This document shows, piece by piece, positions 12,776-21,908 of a stretch of 64,000 nucleotides of DNA. The DNA is from an uncultured Prochlorococcus sp. (lineage in GTDB: Bacteria > Cyanobacteriota > Cyanobacteriia > PCC-6307 > Cyanobiaceae). Both the position numbers and the translations under genes were made by a program. Location of the stretch: assembly GCA_902617605.1 (NCBI GenBank), contig CACMXO010000003.1, positions 31,438-95,437 of the forward strand. The letters are read 5' to 3'. Position 1 is the first letter of the stretch, and the number at the start of each line of letters is the position of its first letter. The notes beneath the pieces were generated by a model, which was not told where the DNA came from, ran no database searches, and saw only the letters and a program-made list of their open reading frames with translations.

Positions 12776-14218
12776 ATGAAATATATGTTTTCAAGTTATC
12801 AGCCTAAAAATAGTTTTGATGAATACTTTAAGGATAATGTTAACTCTGCTAGAGAAATATTGATTCCACTTCTTTCATCCTTAGATAATATGGGACTTGA
12901 GGAGTTAAACAGGAATCATTCTGCCGCAAAAAAATTATTACTAAGACATGGTGCAACTTTTAGATTAAATGATACTGGTTTAAAAGGTACTGAGAGAATA
13001 TTACCTTTTGATCCACTTCCTAGAATAATAAGTAAAGATGATTGGATAACTTTAGAAAAAGGACTAAAACAAAGGCTTGAGGCAATTGATTTATTCCTAG
13101 ATGATATTTATAATTCTCAAAAAATAATTAATGATGGAATAATTCCAAGAGAATTAATAGAGAGTTCAGAAGGTTGGAGACCTCAGATGATAGGTTTCAA
13201 ACCTCCACTAAATAAATGGTGTCAAATTTCAGGACTTGATCTAATAAGAGATAGAAAAGGAGATTGGCATGTTTTAGAAGATAATTTAAGGTGCCCTTCT
13301 GGTGTTGCTTATTTTTTAGAAAATAGATTAGTCATGAAGAATATTTTCCCTAATCTTTTCTCAGGCAGAATAGTAAAACCTATCGATGAATATCCATCAT
13401 ATCTTTTAAAAACTCTTCAAGAACTTGCAGTTTGGACAGATACTCCCAAGATAGTTCTACTTACTCCAGGAATTTTTAATAGTGCTTATTTTGAACATAG
13501 TTACTTAGCGCAAGAAATGGGCATCCAACTAGTCCAGGGTCATGACTTAGTTTGTAATGATGACTATGTATATTTAAAAACCACCTCTGGATTAAAAAGA
13601 GTAGATGTCATTTACAGACGAATTGATGATGATTTCTTAGATCCTCTTAATTTCAGAAAAGATTCCTGCCTTGGTGTTAGCGGATTACTTGATGTTTTCA
13701 AGGCAGGTCATGTTGCTTTAGCAAATGCCCCTGGGACTGGAATAGCAGATGACAAAATGATTTATTCATTTGTTCCAAAAATGATTAAATATTATCTTGA
13801 TGAAGAAATTATTATTAAAAATGTAGAAACTTATATTTGTCATTATCAAAAGGATCGAGAATATGTTCTAGAAAATTTATCAAAACTTGTTGTTAAGTCT
13901 GTAGCAGAAGCTGGGGGTTATGGAATGTTAATTGGCCCTCACTCAACAACATCTGAAATAGAAGAATTCGCTAATAAAATTAAAAAAAATCCTAGAAATT
14001 TCATAGCACAACCAACACTAGAATTATCTACTGTGCCATCATTATGTGATGGAGAACTATATCCATGTCATGTTGATTTAAGACCATATATCTTGAGAGG
14101 AAAAGATTCATGGGTAAGCCCCGGTGGGCTTACGAGGGTAGCATTAAAAAAAGGATCATTAGTCGTCAATTCTTCTCAAGGTGGAGGATGCAAAGATACA
14201 TGGGTTGTAGGTAAATAA
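12776..14218 (+). CDS. circularly permuted ATP-grasp ligase (COG2308 type)
   Basis: The 480-residue protein matches the circularly permuted type-2 ATP-grasp family (DUF404/DUF407, COG2308). Visible family segments are HGATFRLNDTG-like, the block LDLIRDRKGDWHVLEDNLRCPSG (opening about 151) with VLEDN, KSVAEAGGYGMLIGP (380s) and the C-terminal HVDLRPYIL. ATP-grasp enzymes join a carboxylate to an amine or thiol via acyl phosphate. It is followed after one base by an alpha-E gene and 11 bases later by a transglutaminase-like gene, a known conserved triad predicted to make or trim a peptide-like product. The substrate is unknown. Confidence 0.9.
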   Translation: MKYMFSSYQPKNSFDEYFKDNVNSAREILIPLLSSLDNMGLEELNRNHSAAKKLLLRHGATFRLNDTGLKGTERILPFDPLPRIISKDDWITLEKGLKQRLEAIDLFLDDIYNSQKIINDGIIPRELIESSEGWRPQMIGFKPPLNKWCQISGLDLIRDRKGDWHVLEDNLRCPSGVAYFLENRLVMKNIFPNLFSGRIVKPIDEYPSYLLKTLQELAVWTDTPKIVLLTPGIFNSAYFEHSYLAQEMGIQLVQGHDLVCNDDYVYLKTTSGLKRVDVIYRRIDDDFLDPLNFRKDSCLGVSGLLDVFKAGHVALANAPGTGIADDKMIYSFVPKMIKYYLDEEIIIKNVETYICHYQKDREYVLENLSKLVVKSVAEAGGYGMLIGPHSTTSEIEEFANKIKKNPRNFIAQPTLELSTVPSLCDGELYPCHVDLRPYILRGKDSWVSPGGLTRVALKKGSLVVNSSQGGGCKDTWVVGK

Positions 14219-14219
14219 T

Positions 14220-15161
14220 ATGCTTTTAAGTCGTGTAGCAGAATCTCTTTATTGGATCAATCGTTATTTAGAACGTGCTGAAAACATATCTCGTTTCGTG
14301 GAAGTAAGCGAAGCAATGTCATTAGATTGTCCGCCAGGAAGTGCAGAACCCTGGCTACCGTTAATTGACGCTTCTAGTGACAGAGAATCTTTTGATAAAA
14401 GATTCCCAGAGAAAAAACCTGATGACGTTATTAATTTTTTAATAAGAGATCGTTTAAATCCAAATAGCATAATTTCTTGCATTCAAATGGCAAGAGAAAA
14501 TGCAAGACAAATCAGAGATGTCATGACCACAGAAATGTGGGAACAGATTAATATTTTATATTGGAATATGCAAGAAGGAGAGGCAATATGGAATAAACCA
14601 AGACAAGAACAATTAAGTGAAATAAGGAGGGAATGTCAGCTTTTTTATGGAATTACAGATGCGACTCTAAGCAAAGATCTTGCCTGGAGATTCAGCATTC
14701 TTGGTAGATTAATCGAAAGAGCTGACAAAACATCAAGAATTTTAGATGTTAAATATTATTTACTCCTACCCAGCTTAGATGAACTTGGAGGAGTTCTTGA
14801 TGAGCTGCAATGGATTGCACTTTTACGTTCAGCTGGAGCTTATCAAATGTTTAGGAAAGCAGTGCAAAATTCTATAAAGCCTAATTCAGTTGCGAGATTT
14901 CTTTTACTTGATCCAATTTTCCCTAGATCAGTAAGATACTGTCTTGATGGGATAAGCAATACTCTTAAAACAATAGATACCTCTCCAAGTACTGAAAATC
15001 CTTCAGAATTAGAATGCATGAGAGGTTTGCTTAAAGCAAAGTGGAGTTATATCAGAATTGAAGATATAATCAATGATGGTTTACATGAGGCAATCGATTC
15101 ATTGCAAATGGATTTAAATAAATTAAATGATCTCATTCAAGAAAAATATTTTATTAATTAA
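14220..15161 (+). CDS. alpha-E domain protein (COG2307/DUF403)
   Basis: The 313 residues form the all-helical alpha-E domain, recognised by the start LLSRVAESLYWINRYLERAENISRF and by repeated polar helix motifs such as ENARQIRDVMTTEMWEQIN and FSILGRLIERADKTSRIL. It begins 2 bases after the ATP-grasp stop and is translationally coupled. In other bacteria alpha-E proteins always travel with COG2308 ATP-grasp enzymes and may be fused to them. A role in holding the substrate or a carrier has been proposed but not proven. Confidence 0.9.
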   Translation: MLLSRVAESLYWINRYLERAENISRFVEVSEAMSLDCPPGSAEPWLPLIDASSDRESFDKRFPEKKPDDVINFLIRDRLNPNSIISCIQMARENARQIRDVMTTEMWEQINILYWNMQEGEAIWNKPRQEQLSEIRRECQLFYGITDATLSKDLAWRFSILGRLIERADKTSRILDVKYYLLLPSLDELGGVLDELQWIALLRSAGAYQMFRKAVQNSIKPNSVARFLLLDPIFPRSVRYCLDGISNTLKTIDTSPSTENPSELECMRGLLKAKWSYIRIEDIINDGLHEAIDSLQMDLNKLNDLIQEKYFIN

Positions 15162-15172
15162 TAAGTTTATAA

Positions 15173-16030
15173 ATGAGAATTAAATACATTCACAAACTTG
15201 AATATAAATACGAAGACCCTGTTCAATTAGGCGAGCATAGATTATGTATAAAGCCAAGGTCAAATGGATTCCAAAAGCTAAAGAATTTTGAATTAAAAAT
15301 AACCCCAGAACCAGAAATAATTTATCCATTACTTGCTGCCAGCGGAGAAGAGATTAATAGAATCAGATTCAATGGATTAACAGATAATTTAATTATTGAA
15401 TCAATCAGTGAAGTTGAAACTATTAAACATCCAAACATTGTTGATGGAGTTAAAAATAGAGATTTAACATTACCTTTTTGTAGAAGTATTATTAACAGAG
15501 ATTTGCAAGGAGCATTAGAGGGATGGATGCCTAATGGACAACACGACCCTTCTGCTGTAGAACTTGCCCAAGAAGCCTTAGCAGGAAGCATTAATAACGC
15601 ATTATCATTTACCTACCAGTTAATAGAGATTATTCAAGATCGGGTTAAATATACCAAAAGACATACTGGTCCAGCATGGCCGGCTAGCAGAACGCTTAGA
15701 GAACGTATAGGTTCATGCAGAGATTTAGCAATGCTGATGGTTGAAGCTTGCAGGTCTATAGGTATCCCAAGTAGGTTTGTAAGTGGTTATCATTTTGAAG
15801 ATCCCTTACCCTCTGAGTTGGATTTACACGCTTGGGCTGAATTATATATTCCAGGTGCTGGTTGGAGAGGTTTTGATCCAAGCGGAAAAGGATTAATAGA
15901 TGATAGATATTTAACATTGGTATCTTCTTCAAAATCTAATTTAACCTCTGTAATTACAGGAAACTTCATAGGAAAAAATAATTTAGAAAATACTTTATCC
16001 TGGGAAATAAAACCTCTTGAAATAAAATAA
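15173..16030 (+). CDS. transglutaminase-like cysteine protease (COG1305)
   Basis: The 285-residue protein has an N-terminal beta domain (to about 90) and a transglutaminase-like core. The catalytic triad is visible: Cys182 in GSCRDLAML, His219 in DLHAWAELY and Asp235 in GFDPSGKG. Proteins of this type cleave or transfer amide bonds. No signal peptide is present, so it acts in the cytosol with the two preceding genes, 11 bases downstream of the alpha-E gene. In the triad it may release or transfer the product made by the ATP-grasp enzyme. That is inference from context. Confidence 0.9.
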   Translation: MRIKYIHKLEYKYEDPVQLGEHRLCIKPRSNGFQKLKNFELKITPEPEIIYPLLAASGEEINRIRFNGLTDNLIIESISEVETIKHPNIVDGVKNRDLTLPFCRSIINRDLQGALEGWMPNGQHDPSAVELAQEALAGSINNALSFTYQLIEIIQDRVKYTKRHTGPAWPASRTLRERIGSCRDLAMLMVEACRSIGIPSRFVSGYHFEDPLPSELDLHAWAELYIPGAGWRGFDPSGKGLIDDRYLTLVSSSKSNLTSVITGNFIGKNNLENTLSWEIKPLEIK

Positions 16031-16156
16031 ACACTAAATTTCTAATCTTCCAAAATAAGAACAAAACATAAAAAATATTATGTTTCTTTTTTAGTGTTAA
16101 TTGATACGTTCTTAGATATATATATCTGTTTTCATTTGTTTAATCTTTAAAGAAAA

Positions 16157-16678
16157 TTGAACTCAAGTTTAGAAGTCCCAGTTATCAAATCAAACAAATC
16201 GAAAATGTTTGAATTGATAAGTTATGAAAAATTTCGCGATACAAAAGATGTTAGATTTTTTGATATTAGTGTTAATGAATCAAACTATAGAGATCTAGTT
16301 ATTCATAGTGGTCCTGCAGTTAGTCCGCCTAATGATGAAGAATTTAATAATTGGCAATTTTACATACATCACAATCAAGAAGATAATCTATTAGCTATCT
16401 CTGGGGGAAGAACATTTTTCCTTGTCAATTTTGGTTGGGATTATCCTTTTTATAAAGTTAGATTAGAATCTTGCGGATATATTCTAAGAATACCTAGAGG
16501 AACTTTTCATAGATCGGTATCTGACGAAAACGGTTCAATAGTTTTAAATCAAGCCATTAGAGATAAAGAAGGTACAGTTGAATCTGAATTCAAGGTTACG
16601 AATAGCAAAGACAATAAAAAACTTCTAGATTGTATAACTAATTTAGAGCCTAGATTTAAAATTTTTAGTGTTAAATAA
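16157..16678 (+). CDS. cupin-like protein of unknown function, TTG or internal ATG start
   Basis: The 173-residue product is soluble. Its second half has a cupin-like beta pattern: [14 protein letters not shown] followed by [20 protein letters not shown], where the G-x-x-x-x-I-P-x-G-x-x-H form is typical. The longest frame uses TTG at 16157; ATG at 16205 (Met17) is the alternative and would leave [12 protein letters not shown] as the start. It is 126 bases after the transglutaminase gene, probably with its own promoter. Enzyme or sensor function cannot be told. Confidence 0.55.
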   Translation: MNSSLEVPVIKSNKSKMFELISYEKFRDTKDVRFFDISVNESNYRDLVIHSGPAVSPPNDEEFNNWQFYIHHNQEDNLLAISGGRTFFLVNFGWDYPFYKVRLESCGYILRIPRGTFHRSVSDENGSIVLNQAIRDKEGTVESEFKVTNSKDNKKLLDCITNLEPRFKIFSVK

Positions 16679-16761
16679 TCTTAAAAAGGGCTTCTAAATT
16701 TAAACATCAATTTAAAAAATTATCTAATTGTTATAAAATAAATTTATTGAAATTCTTTAAT

Positions 16762-17280
16762 ATGAAATTTTTAAGTTTTTTAAAATATTTTTTATGTATA
16801 ACTTTTTCTTTTTTAGTTTTATCCTCTCCAGTTTTTGCTGGAGCAAATGTTGCTGTTAAGGGCGAAGGAGATGAAGTTCCAAGTTATGTAAGATCTAATA
16901 TTACAGGATTTGATTTCCATGGTGAGGATCTTCATTTGTCTTCTATAGCTGGAGCAGTTGCGAGAGATGCCGATTTTAGTGATGTTGATTTACATGGAAC
17001 CACATTAACCCTATCTGATTTAAAAGGTTCTAATTTAAATGGAATTGATCTGACCGATACTCTTTCTGATCGAGTTAATTTCCAAAAAACAGATCTAAGA
17101 AATGCTGTTTTGATAAATATGATCGCATCAGGCAGCAGTTTCGCAGGAGCTCAAATAGAAGGAGCAGATTTTTCTTATGCCATTCTCGACAGCGAAGATC
17201 AAAGAAATCTTTGTGAAATTGCTGATGGGATCAATCCAACAACAGGAGTTTCAACCAGAGAAAGTCTTGAGTGTAGTTAA
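16762..17280 (+). CDS. lumenal/periplasmic pentapeptide-repeat protein
   Basis: A signal peptide (hydrophobic core [16 protein letters not shown]) is followed by a run of A(D/N)LXX-type pentapeptides ([48 protein letters not shown]), which fold as a right-handed beta helix. Secreted forms of this kind are found in the thylakoid lumen of cyanobacteria and chloroplasts; their function is unsettled. The C-terminal region has two Cys (LCEIADG and ECS). I took ATG at 16762; a TTG five codons upstream (16747) is also possible. Confidence 0.8.
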   Translation: MKFLSFLKYFLCITFSFLVLSSPVFAGANVAVKGEGDEVPSYVRSNITGFDFHGEDLHLSSIAGAVARDADFSDVDLHGTTLTLSDLKGSNLNGIDLTDTLSDRVNFQKTDLRNAVLINMIASGSSFAGAQIEGADFSYAILDSEDQRNLCEIADGINPTTGVSTRESLECS

Positions 17281-17288
17281 AACATAAA

Positions 17289-17639
17289 TCATAAGTAAAC
17301 TTTTTTTCCATTATTAAATTTATAAATCCTTTGTTCATCATCTTGAAATATCATTTGACCATTTAATTTGGATTTCTTAAATTTTGAAAGTCTTGCTCTG
17401 TGTATATTGGATTTTCTATTTATATTTTCTTCGTTGTCATAAACACCAATATAAATATTTATATTAGGATTTGAAAAGGTTTTTTCTTCCTCTCTTAAAA
17501 AAATCCTGTCAATATTTGTTTGCGTGCTCTGTAATTTATTTTTAAATTTATCTAATTTTAAGTTCTTTTTTTTAAAATTAATTTTTTTGAAGACCAAAAA
17601 AATTACTCCTAAAATTAGAAAAACTAAAAATATATTCAT
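17289..17639 (-). CDS. hypothetical protein with N-terminal membrane helix, 116 aa
   Basis: A hydrophobic helix (residues 2-17, NIFLVFLILGVIFLVF) leads into a very basic Lys/Asn-rich region. It ends in a short beta-like segment (GQMIFQDDEQRIYKFNNGKK). The start codon shares one base with the stop of the upstream 63-residue gene (TAATG), so the two are translationally coupled. Convergent with the pentapeptide gene. No family recognised. Confidence 0.5.
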   Translation of the reverse strand: MNIFLVFLILGVIFLVFKKINFKKKNLKLDKFKNKLQSTQTNIDRIFLREEEKTFSNPNINIYIGVYDNEENINRKSNIHRARLSKFKKSKLNGQMIFQDDEQRIYKFNNGKKVYL

Positions 17640-17830
17640 TACTTAATTTTTATTTTTATATCTACTCCTAAGTTACTTTTAGTAGTTAATATTTCTTTTT
17701 TTATGATTCCATAGGTAAAAATTTTAGATAAAGTTTTTAAAGAATTAAAAACTAAAAAAACAGTAAATAAAAAGAAAACAATAATGTTTTCTACAAGTAG
17801 ATTTTTATTTTTATTATCTAGATTGCTCAT
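17639..17830 (-). CDS. hypothetical small membrane protein, 63 aa
   Basis: The product has a polar N-terminus, one hydrophobic helix (about 14-31, VENIIVFFLFTVFLVFNS) and a basic C-terminal half ending DIKIKIK. It overlaps the next gene by one base (TAATG) and lies 16 bases after the sugar kinase gene on the same strand, so all three may be one operon. Function unknown. Confidence 0.45.
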   Translation of the reverse strand: MSNLDNKNKNLLVENIIVFFLFTVFLVFNSLKTLSKIFTYGIIKKEILTTKSNLGVDIKIKIK

Positions 17831-17846
17831 ATAAGTCTTAATTCAA

Positions 17847-18716
17847 TTATTTTTCATCACTATTTGCATATGGGCCGAAAAATTCACTTGCATCTCTTCC
17901 CATTACTTTAGCAAGATTTAAACTTTTATCTATATCCCATTTAGATGCCATTCCATAAAGAATCCCAGCAGCAAATGAATCGCCACATCCATAAGAATCA
18001 ACCTTTAATTTTTTGTTTTTAAGAGCCTCATATCTTCCTCCTGGGAATATTATGCCTCCCTTCTCTCCCTCGGTTTTAATAGTATATTTTGGTTTTAACG
18101 ATAATTCAGAAAAAGAAAAAACTTCTCCGGGATCAAGATTACTGCCTATTAATCCATCTAAAAGAACATTTGAATTATTAATTATATTTAATCCTACCCT
18201 TGGTGTCGTACACAGTATTGAAGCTGATCTAGCCATTTTAAAAATCTCTGAATCAGATGCCGTAATAAAAATTCCGTCCATTTTTTTTAAAATATCCCAT
18301 TCCAACTTGTCTTTATGAGTTGGAGCTAACCTTTGACCAATAACTGTTATTGCTCTTTCACCTTGAGAGTCAATTAAACTAAATCCTCTTCTAGTAGGTT
18401 TATCACGCCAAGCTACATGCATCTTAATTCCCATATTTGAGAGAATCTTGAAACACTTATCTCCATATTCATCATTACCTAATGACGTAAAAAAATGAAT
18501 TTGGTTTAAAGTTAAATCAGAAAGTATTTTCGCGATAATAGAGCCACCACCAGCTGGATACTCAAGAGATTTTTCAGAATGAGAAATGACGCCTGGTTTT
18601 GGTAATTGATCGACATTTAAGAAATTTATCCACTCAACATGACCAACAACAGCAAAATTTAAATTTCCTTTTTTAAATTTATAGTCTTCAACTTTATTAT
18701 TCTTTTCAACAACCAT
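17847..18716 (-). CDS. PfkB-family carbohydrate kinase
   Basis: This 289-residue ribokinase-fold protein has the N-terminal glycine-rich substrate region (LEYPAGGGSIIAKIL) and the C-terminal PfkB signature GCGDSFAAGILYGM (243-256) with the catalytic Asp246. It would phosphorylate a sugar or a nucleoside with ATP in the cytosol. The motif order fits ribokinase/adenosine-kinase relatives, but the substrate is not evident from the neighbours. It is divergent from the DUF2834 gene with 41 bases between start codons. Confidence 0.85.
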   Translation of the reverse strand: MVVEKNNKVEDYKFKKGNLNFAVVGHVEWINFLNVDQLPKPGVISHSEKSLEYPAGGGSIIAKILSDLTLNQIHFFTSLGNDEYGDKCFKILSNMGIKMHVAWRDKPTRRGFSLIDSQGERAITVIGQRLAPTHKDKLEWDILKKMDGIFITASDSEIFKMARSASILCTTPRVGLNIINNSNVLLDGLIGSNLDPGEVFSFSELSLKPKYTIKTEGEKGGIIFPGGRYEALKNKKLKVDSYGCGDSFAAGILYGMASKWDIDKSLNLAKVMGRDASEFFGPYANSDEK

Positions 18717-18757
18717 AAGCTTTTAAATACTATTATTAAAAGAAATATTTTTGACAA

Positions 18758-19129
18758 GTGAATTCATTTAACATTTTAAAAGATAATAAACAGATACTAT
18801 CTTATCTTTACCTTTTTCTATCAATTTTGGGTGCTGTCCTTCCAATGATGGCAAATTTCGAATTTGCTAGGGAATATGGAAACAGCTTGGATATAAATAA
18901 CTTCATTTCTTTAGCAAATGCAAACCCTGCAGCTCAGTCAATTTCTAGAGACTTATTAGTAGGTGCAAGCGCTATTTTTATATGGATAGTAAATGAATCA
19001 AAAAAACTAAACATGAAGAATATGTGGATAGTATACATAGGAACTTTTCTTATAGCCTTCGCATTCTCAGCACCTTTTTTCTTATTTCTAAGAGAGAGAA
19101 GAATTATTGAATTAGAAAAGATTAATTAA
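18758..19129 (+). CDS. DUF2834-family membrane protein, GTG start
   Basis: The 123-residue protein has three or four hydrophobic helices (about 12-31, 64-79 and 89-111) and the family-like segment LGAVLPMMANFEFAREYG with an N-P-A core (ANANPAAQSISRDLLVGAS). It matches DUF2834-type small membrane proteins of cyanobacteria, function unknown. GTG is the only start that gives the full first helix. Its last 4 bases overlap the 3' end of the convergent MFS gene. Confidence 0.6.
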   Translation: MNSFNILKDNKQILSYLYLFLSILGAVLPMMANFEFAREYGNSLDINNFISLANANPAAQSISRDLLVGASAIFIWIVNESKKLNMKNMWIVYIGTFLIAFAFSAPFFLFLRERRIIELEKIN

Positions 19130-20355
19130 AATAATCTCTTAAATAGAATTGTATAGGCAATAAAGCAACAACAAGAAATTGAAAGCCAGATTATTGAAGC
19201 ATAACCAAATAGATCTAATATGCGTCCTGAAATAAATGGTCCAAAAAAATAACCCATAGCAAAACATTGTGATAATAGAGCAAGTGCAAAACCTTTTTTA
19301 TTTGAAGGAGCTATTCTGAAAACGACATCTGTTGATGTTGGAAGAAATGAAGCAGTCCCTAAACTTACTAAAATCAATGCCAAAGAAATCAAATAAAACG
19401 CTGGGATATTTAAATAACTAGAAATAAATAATAAAAATGAAGCAAAAGTGAAATTTATTAAACTAAATTTCAAGCCAAATAATCTTTCTTTCTTAGATAT
19501 CCAAGAACCGACAGGCCATTGTAAAAACAACAATAAAATTAACTGAATAGAAATTATAAGACTAATAATTTCCTTGCTTAATGCATTACGATATACTCCA
19601 CCTTTAACAAGATCCAGAGGCAAAGTTACTTGTATCAAGGCTAAAGAGGTAGTTATCAATAAAATAGATAAAATTATTATTGTTGAATTTTTATTCCATT
19701 TCAATTGTCCCTGATTAATTGGATCTACTAATTTTTTTTGAAAATTTTCTAGGTTTCTTTTTATAGAAGAACTATTTCTAGATATTAAATACGTGATAAC
19801 TAACATGCAAAATATATCATTTATAAATATTGATTTGGCATACAAAAAATTTGTCATATAACCCCCTAAGAATACCCCTAGAAATATTCCTAAAGCTTCC
19901 GAACTTCTAACAAGTGCATAAGCTTTACGCGTTTCAATAGGATGACAAAAATAGGGCACCCCAAACTCGGCAGCAGGCCAATATATTCCTGCAGCAGCCC
20001 CAACAAGTGATTGTCCAATTATGTACAAAAAAGTATCTCTTGAAAAAATGAGGCTAAAGCTAGCAGCAATACTTAGTATTGAAGAAGTAATTATCGGAAA
20101 TTGTATTTTTCCCGTTTTATTAAGATAATTACCTGTAAAGAGTCTTGTTACTGTTCCAATTATTGCTGAAATGGTAAATCCGAGACCAATATCTGTCGCC
20201 GATAATCCTAGGTTATTAAAAATAAGTGATGTTAAATAAATAACACCTCCTGCTCCAAATGCAGCGAAAAATCTTATCTTGGTTATTAACCTCAAATGAT
20301 AAGGAAATTGAATCCACCAATTTTTGCTAATTTGTAAACTATTTGGACTAATCAC
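19126..20355 (-). CDS. MFS transporter, GTG start
   Basis: A 409-residue protein with about 12 hydrophobic helices and the major facilitator plan. The loop 2-3 motif is seen as GTVTRLFTGNYLNKTGK, and the matching loop in the second half as GSWISKKERLFGLK. It moves a small solute across the membrane; the substrate cannot be told. The GTG start lies 2 bases from the GTG start of the divergent hydrolase gene (CACTAGTG), so each promoter must lie inside the other gene or the RNAs have almost no leader. Confidence 0.8.
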   Translation of the reverse strand: MISPNSLQISKNWWIQFPYHLRLITKIRFFAAFGAGGVIYLTSLIFNNLGLSATDIGLGFTISAIIGTVTRLFTGNYLNKTGKIQFPIITSSILSIAASFSLIFSRDTFLYIIGQSLVGAAAGIYWPAAEFGVPYFCHPIETRKAYALVRSSEALGIFLGVFLGGYMTNFLYAKSIFINDIFCMLVITYLISRNSSSIKRNLENFQKKLVDPINQGQLKWNKNSTIIILSILLITTSLALIQVTLPLDLVKGGVYRNALSKEIISLIISIQLILLLFLQWPVGSWISKKERLFGLKFSLINFTFASFLLFISSYLNIPAFYLISLALILVSLGTASFLPTSTDVVFRIAPSNKKGFALALLSQCFAMGYFFGPFISGRILDLFGYASIIWLSISCCCFIAYTILFKRLF

Positions 20356-20357
20356 TA

Positions 20358-21908
20358 GTGAAATACATTTTTATAATTTTTTTTAGTTTTTGTGGTTTAT
20401 TTTTTAATAATGGTTTAAATGCTGCTGAAAAAATAAAAATTAAGTTTGAAGAGATGGAAATCCCTCTTACTATAGAACAATTATCAAAATTAGAAAAATA
20501 CAAAGATGATTCAACAGAATTAATAGATTGGTTAAAAAAAAATGGATTTATAAGAGTTTTTGAATTATCAAAATTTTTAGAATTTCCAGTTTTCAAGGAA
20601 GAGGGATTAAATAGAGAAATATTAAGAAGTTGGATAGGGCGTAAAATTCTTACAGAATTAAGCAAAAGCATTAAAGTTCCAAATGATAATAATGGAACAG
20701 AAATTTATAACACCATAGAAAATTTATTAGATCAAAAAAAAGAAGTTTCAACTTTAGAAATCATAAAGGCATTACCATCAGAAGAAATTTCACTTGATGT
20801 TGATAATTTAATTTTAATAATTTCATCTTGGAAGAATGAATTATCAATGCAACAAGAACTTTTATCGAAATTAAATAAACTTGAAAAGACTAACCAAAAT
20901 GCCTACAAAAATATTGAAAAAAAATCAACTAAAGATCTAATAAAAATTGATAAAAAAATTTATGTTCCTCACCGAGTGAAACCTTTTGAAATTGAAATAT
21001 GGAAAAGCAATAAAACTAATGAAGATAAAGAACTGATAATTTTTATGCCAGGACTTGGAGGCGAAATTAATAATTTCAAATGGATAGGCAACGAATTGGC
21101 TAAAAGAGGTTGGCCAATATTATTTATAGATCATAGAGGAAGTAATTTGGATTCATTTATAGAAGTACTCGAAGGTAATAACACAATCCCAGGGAGTGCA
21201 GACTTTTTCTTATATAGAATTAAAGATTTAGATGCTGTATTAAAAGCTCATGAAAATGGAGAATTTGGTTTACCTAATGATTCTTATATTTTAATGGGGC
21301 ATTCACTTGGTGCTTTAATAGCACTTTTATATGAAGGCAATAAACCTATTGATCAACTTGAGGAAAAATGTGATTCGGCATTAAAAGACTTTGCGGTAAC
21401 GAATTTATCTAAATTACTTCAATGTCAGTTGAGCGAAATACCATTCCCTGAGAAAAATAACTCTAATAAGGCCAGTGCGATTATAGGTTTTAATTCATTT
21501 GGCAGTTTAGTATGGCCAAAAGAAAATAGTACAGGCATTAAAACACCAACTCTTCTAATAGGTGGCACTTATGACCTTATTACACCATTAATGAATGAAC
21601 AATTTAGAGTTTTTTCTGCTTTAAATAATCCATCAAATAGATTTCTAATTATTGAAGGGGCAAGTCATTTCTCTCCAATAAGAATTAATAATAGCTATGA
21701 AGAAAATAATGACGTCTTCAAAATAAATGAAACTTTTATTGGTTCAGAGCCAATGTTAGTACAAGACTTATCTACTAAATTTATAGTTGAATTTTTAAAA
21801 AATATTAAAGACCAAAATATCCCTAATGTGCTTAAAAACCAAAGAGATTTAGGACTTGATTTCCACCTTTTAGATCTTGAAACAATAAAAGAAATTTCCA
21901 AAAATTAG
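20358..21908 (+). CDS. exported alpha/beta hydrolase with DUF1400-type N-terminal domain, GTG start
   Basis: A signal peptide (1-22, ending GLNAA) is followed by a helical region (25-180) like the DUF1400 domain of cyanobacterial lipase-like proteins. An alpha/beta-hydrolase domain follows, with the nucleophile elbow GHSLGA (Ser316). The acid and His lie toward the C-terminus (TYDLITP, ASHFSP). It probably acts as an esterase or lipase outside the cytoplasm. No in-frame start exists upstream, because TAA precedes the GTG by three codons. It overlaps the 3' end of the ABC permease gene by 4 bases (convergent). Confidence 0.78.
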   Translation: MKYIFIIFFSFCGLFFNNGLNAAEKIKIKFEEMEIPLTIEQLSKLEKYKDDSTELIDWLKKNGFIRVFELSKFLEFPVFKEEGLNREILRSWIGRKILTELSKSIKVPNDNNGTEIYNTIENLLDQKKEVSTLEIIKALPSEEISLDVDNLILIISSWKNELSMQQELLSKLNKLEKTNQNAYKNIEKKSTKDLIKIDKKIYVPHRVKPFEIEIWKSNKTNEDKELIIFMPGLGGEINNFKWIGNELAKRGWPILFIDHRGSNLDSFIEVLEGNNTIPGSADFFLYRIKDLDAVLKAHENGEFGLPNDSYILMGHSLGALIALLYEGNKPIDQLEEKCDSALKDFAVTNLSKLLQCQLSEIPFPEKNNSNKASAIIGFNSFGSLVWPKENSTGIKTPTLLIGGTYDLITPLMNEQFRVFSALNNPSNRFLIIEGASHFSPIRINNSYEENNDVFKINETFIGSEPMLVQDLSTKFIVEFLKNIKDQNIPNVLKNQRDLGLDFHLLDLETIKEISKN

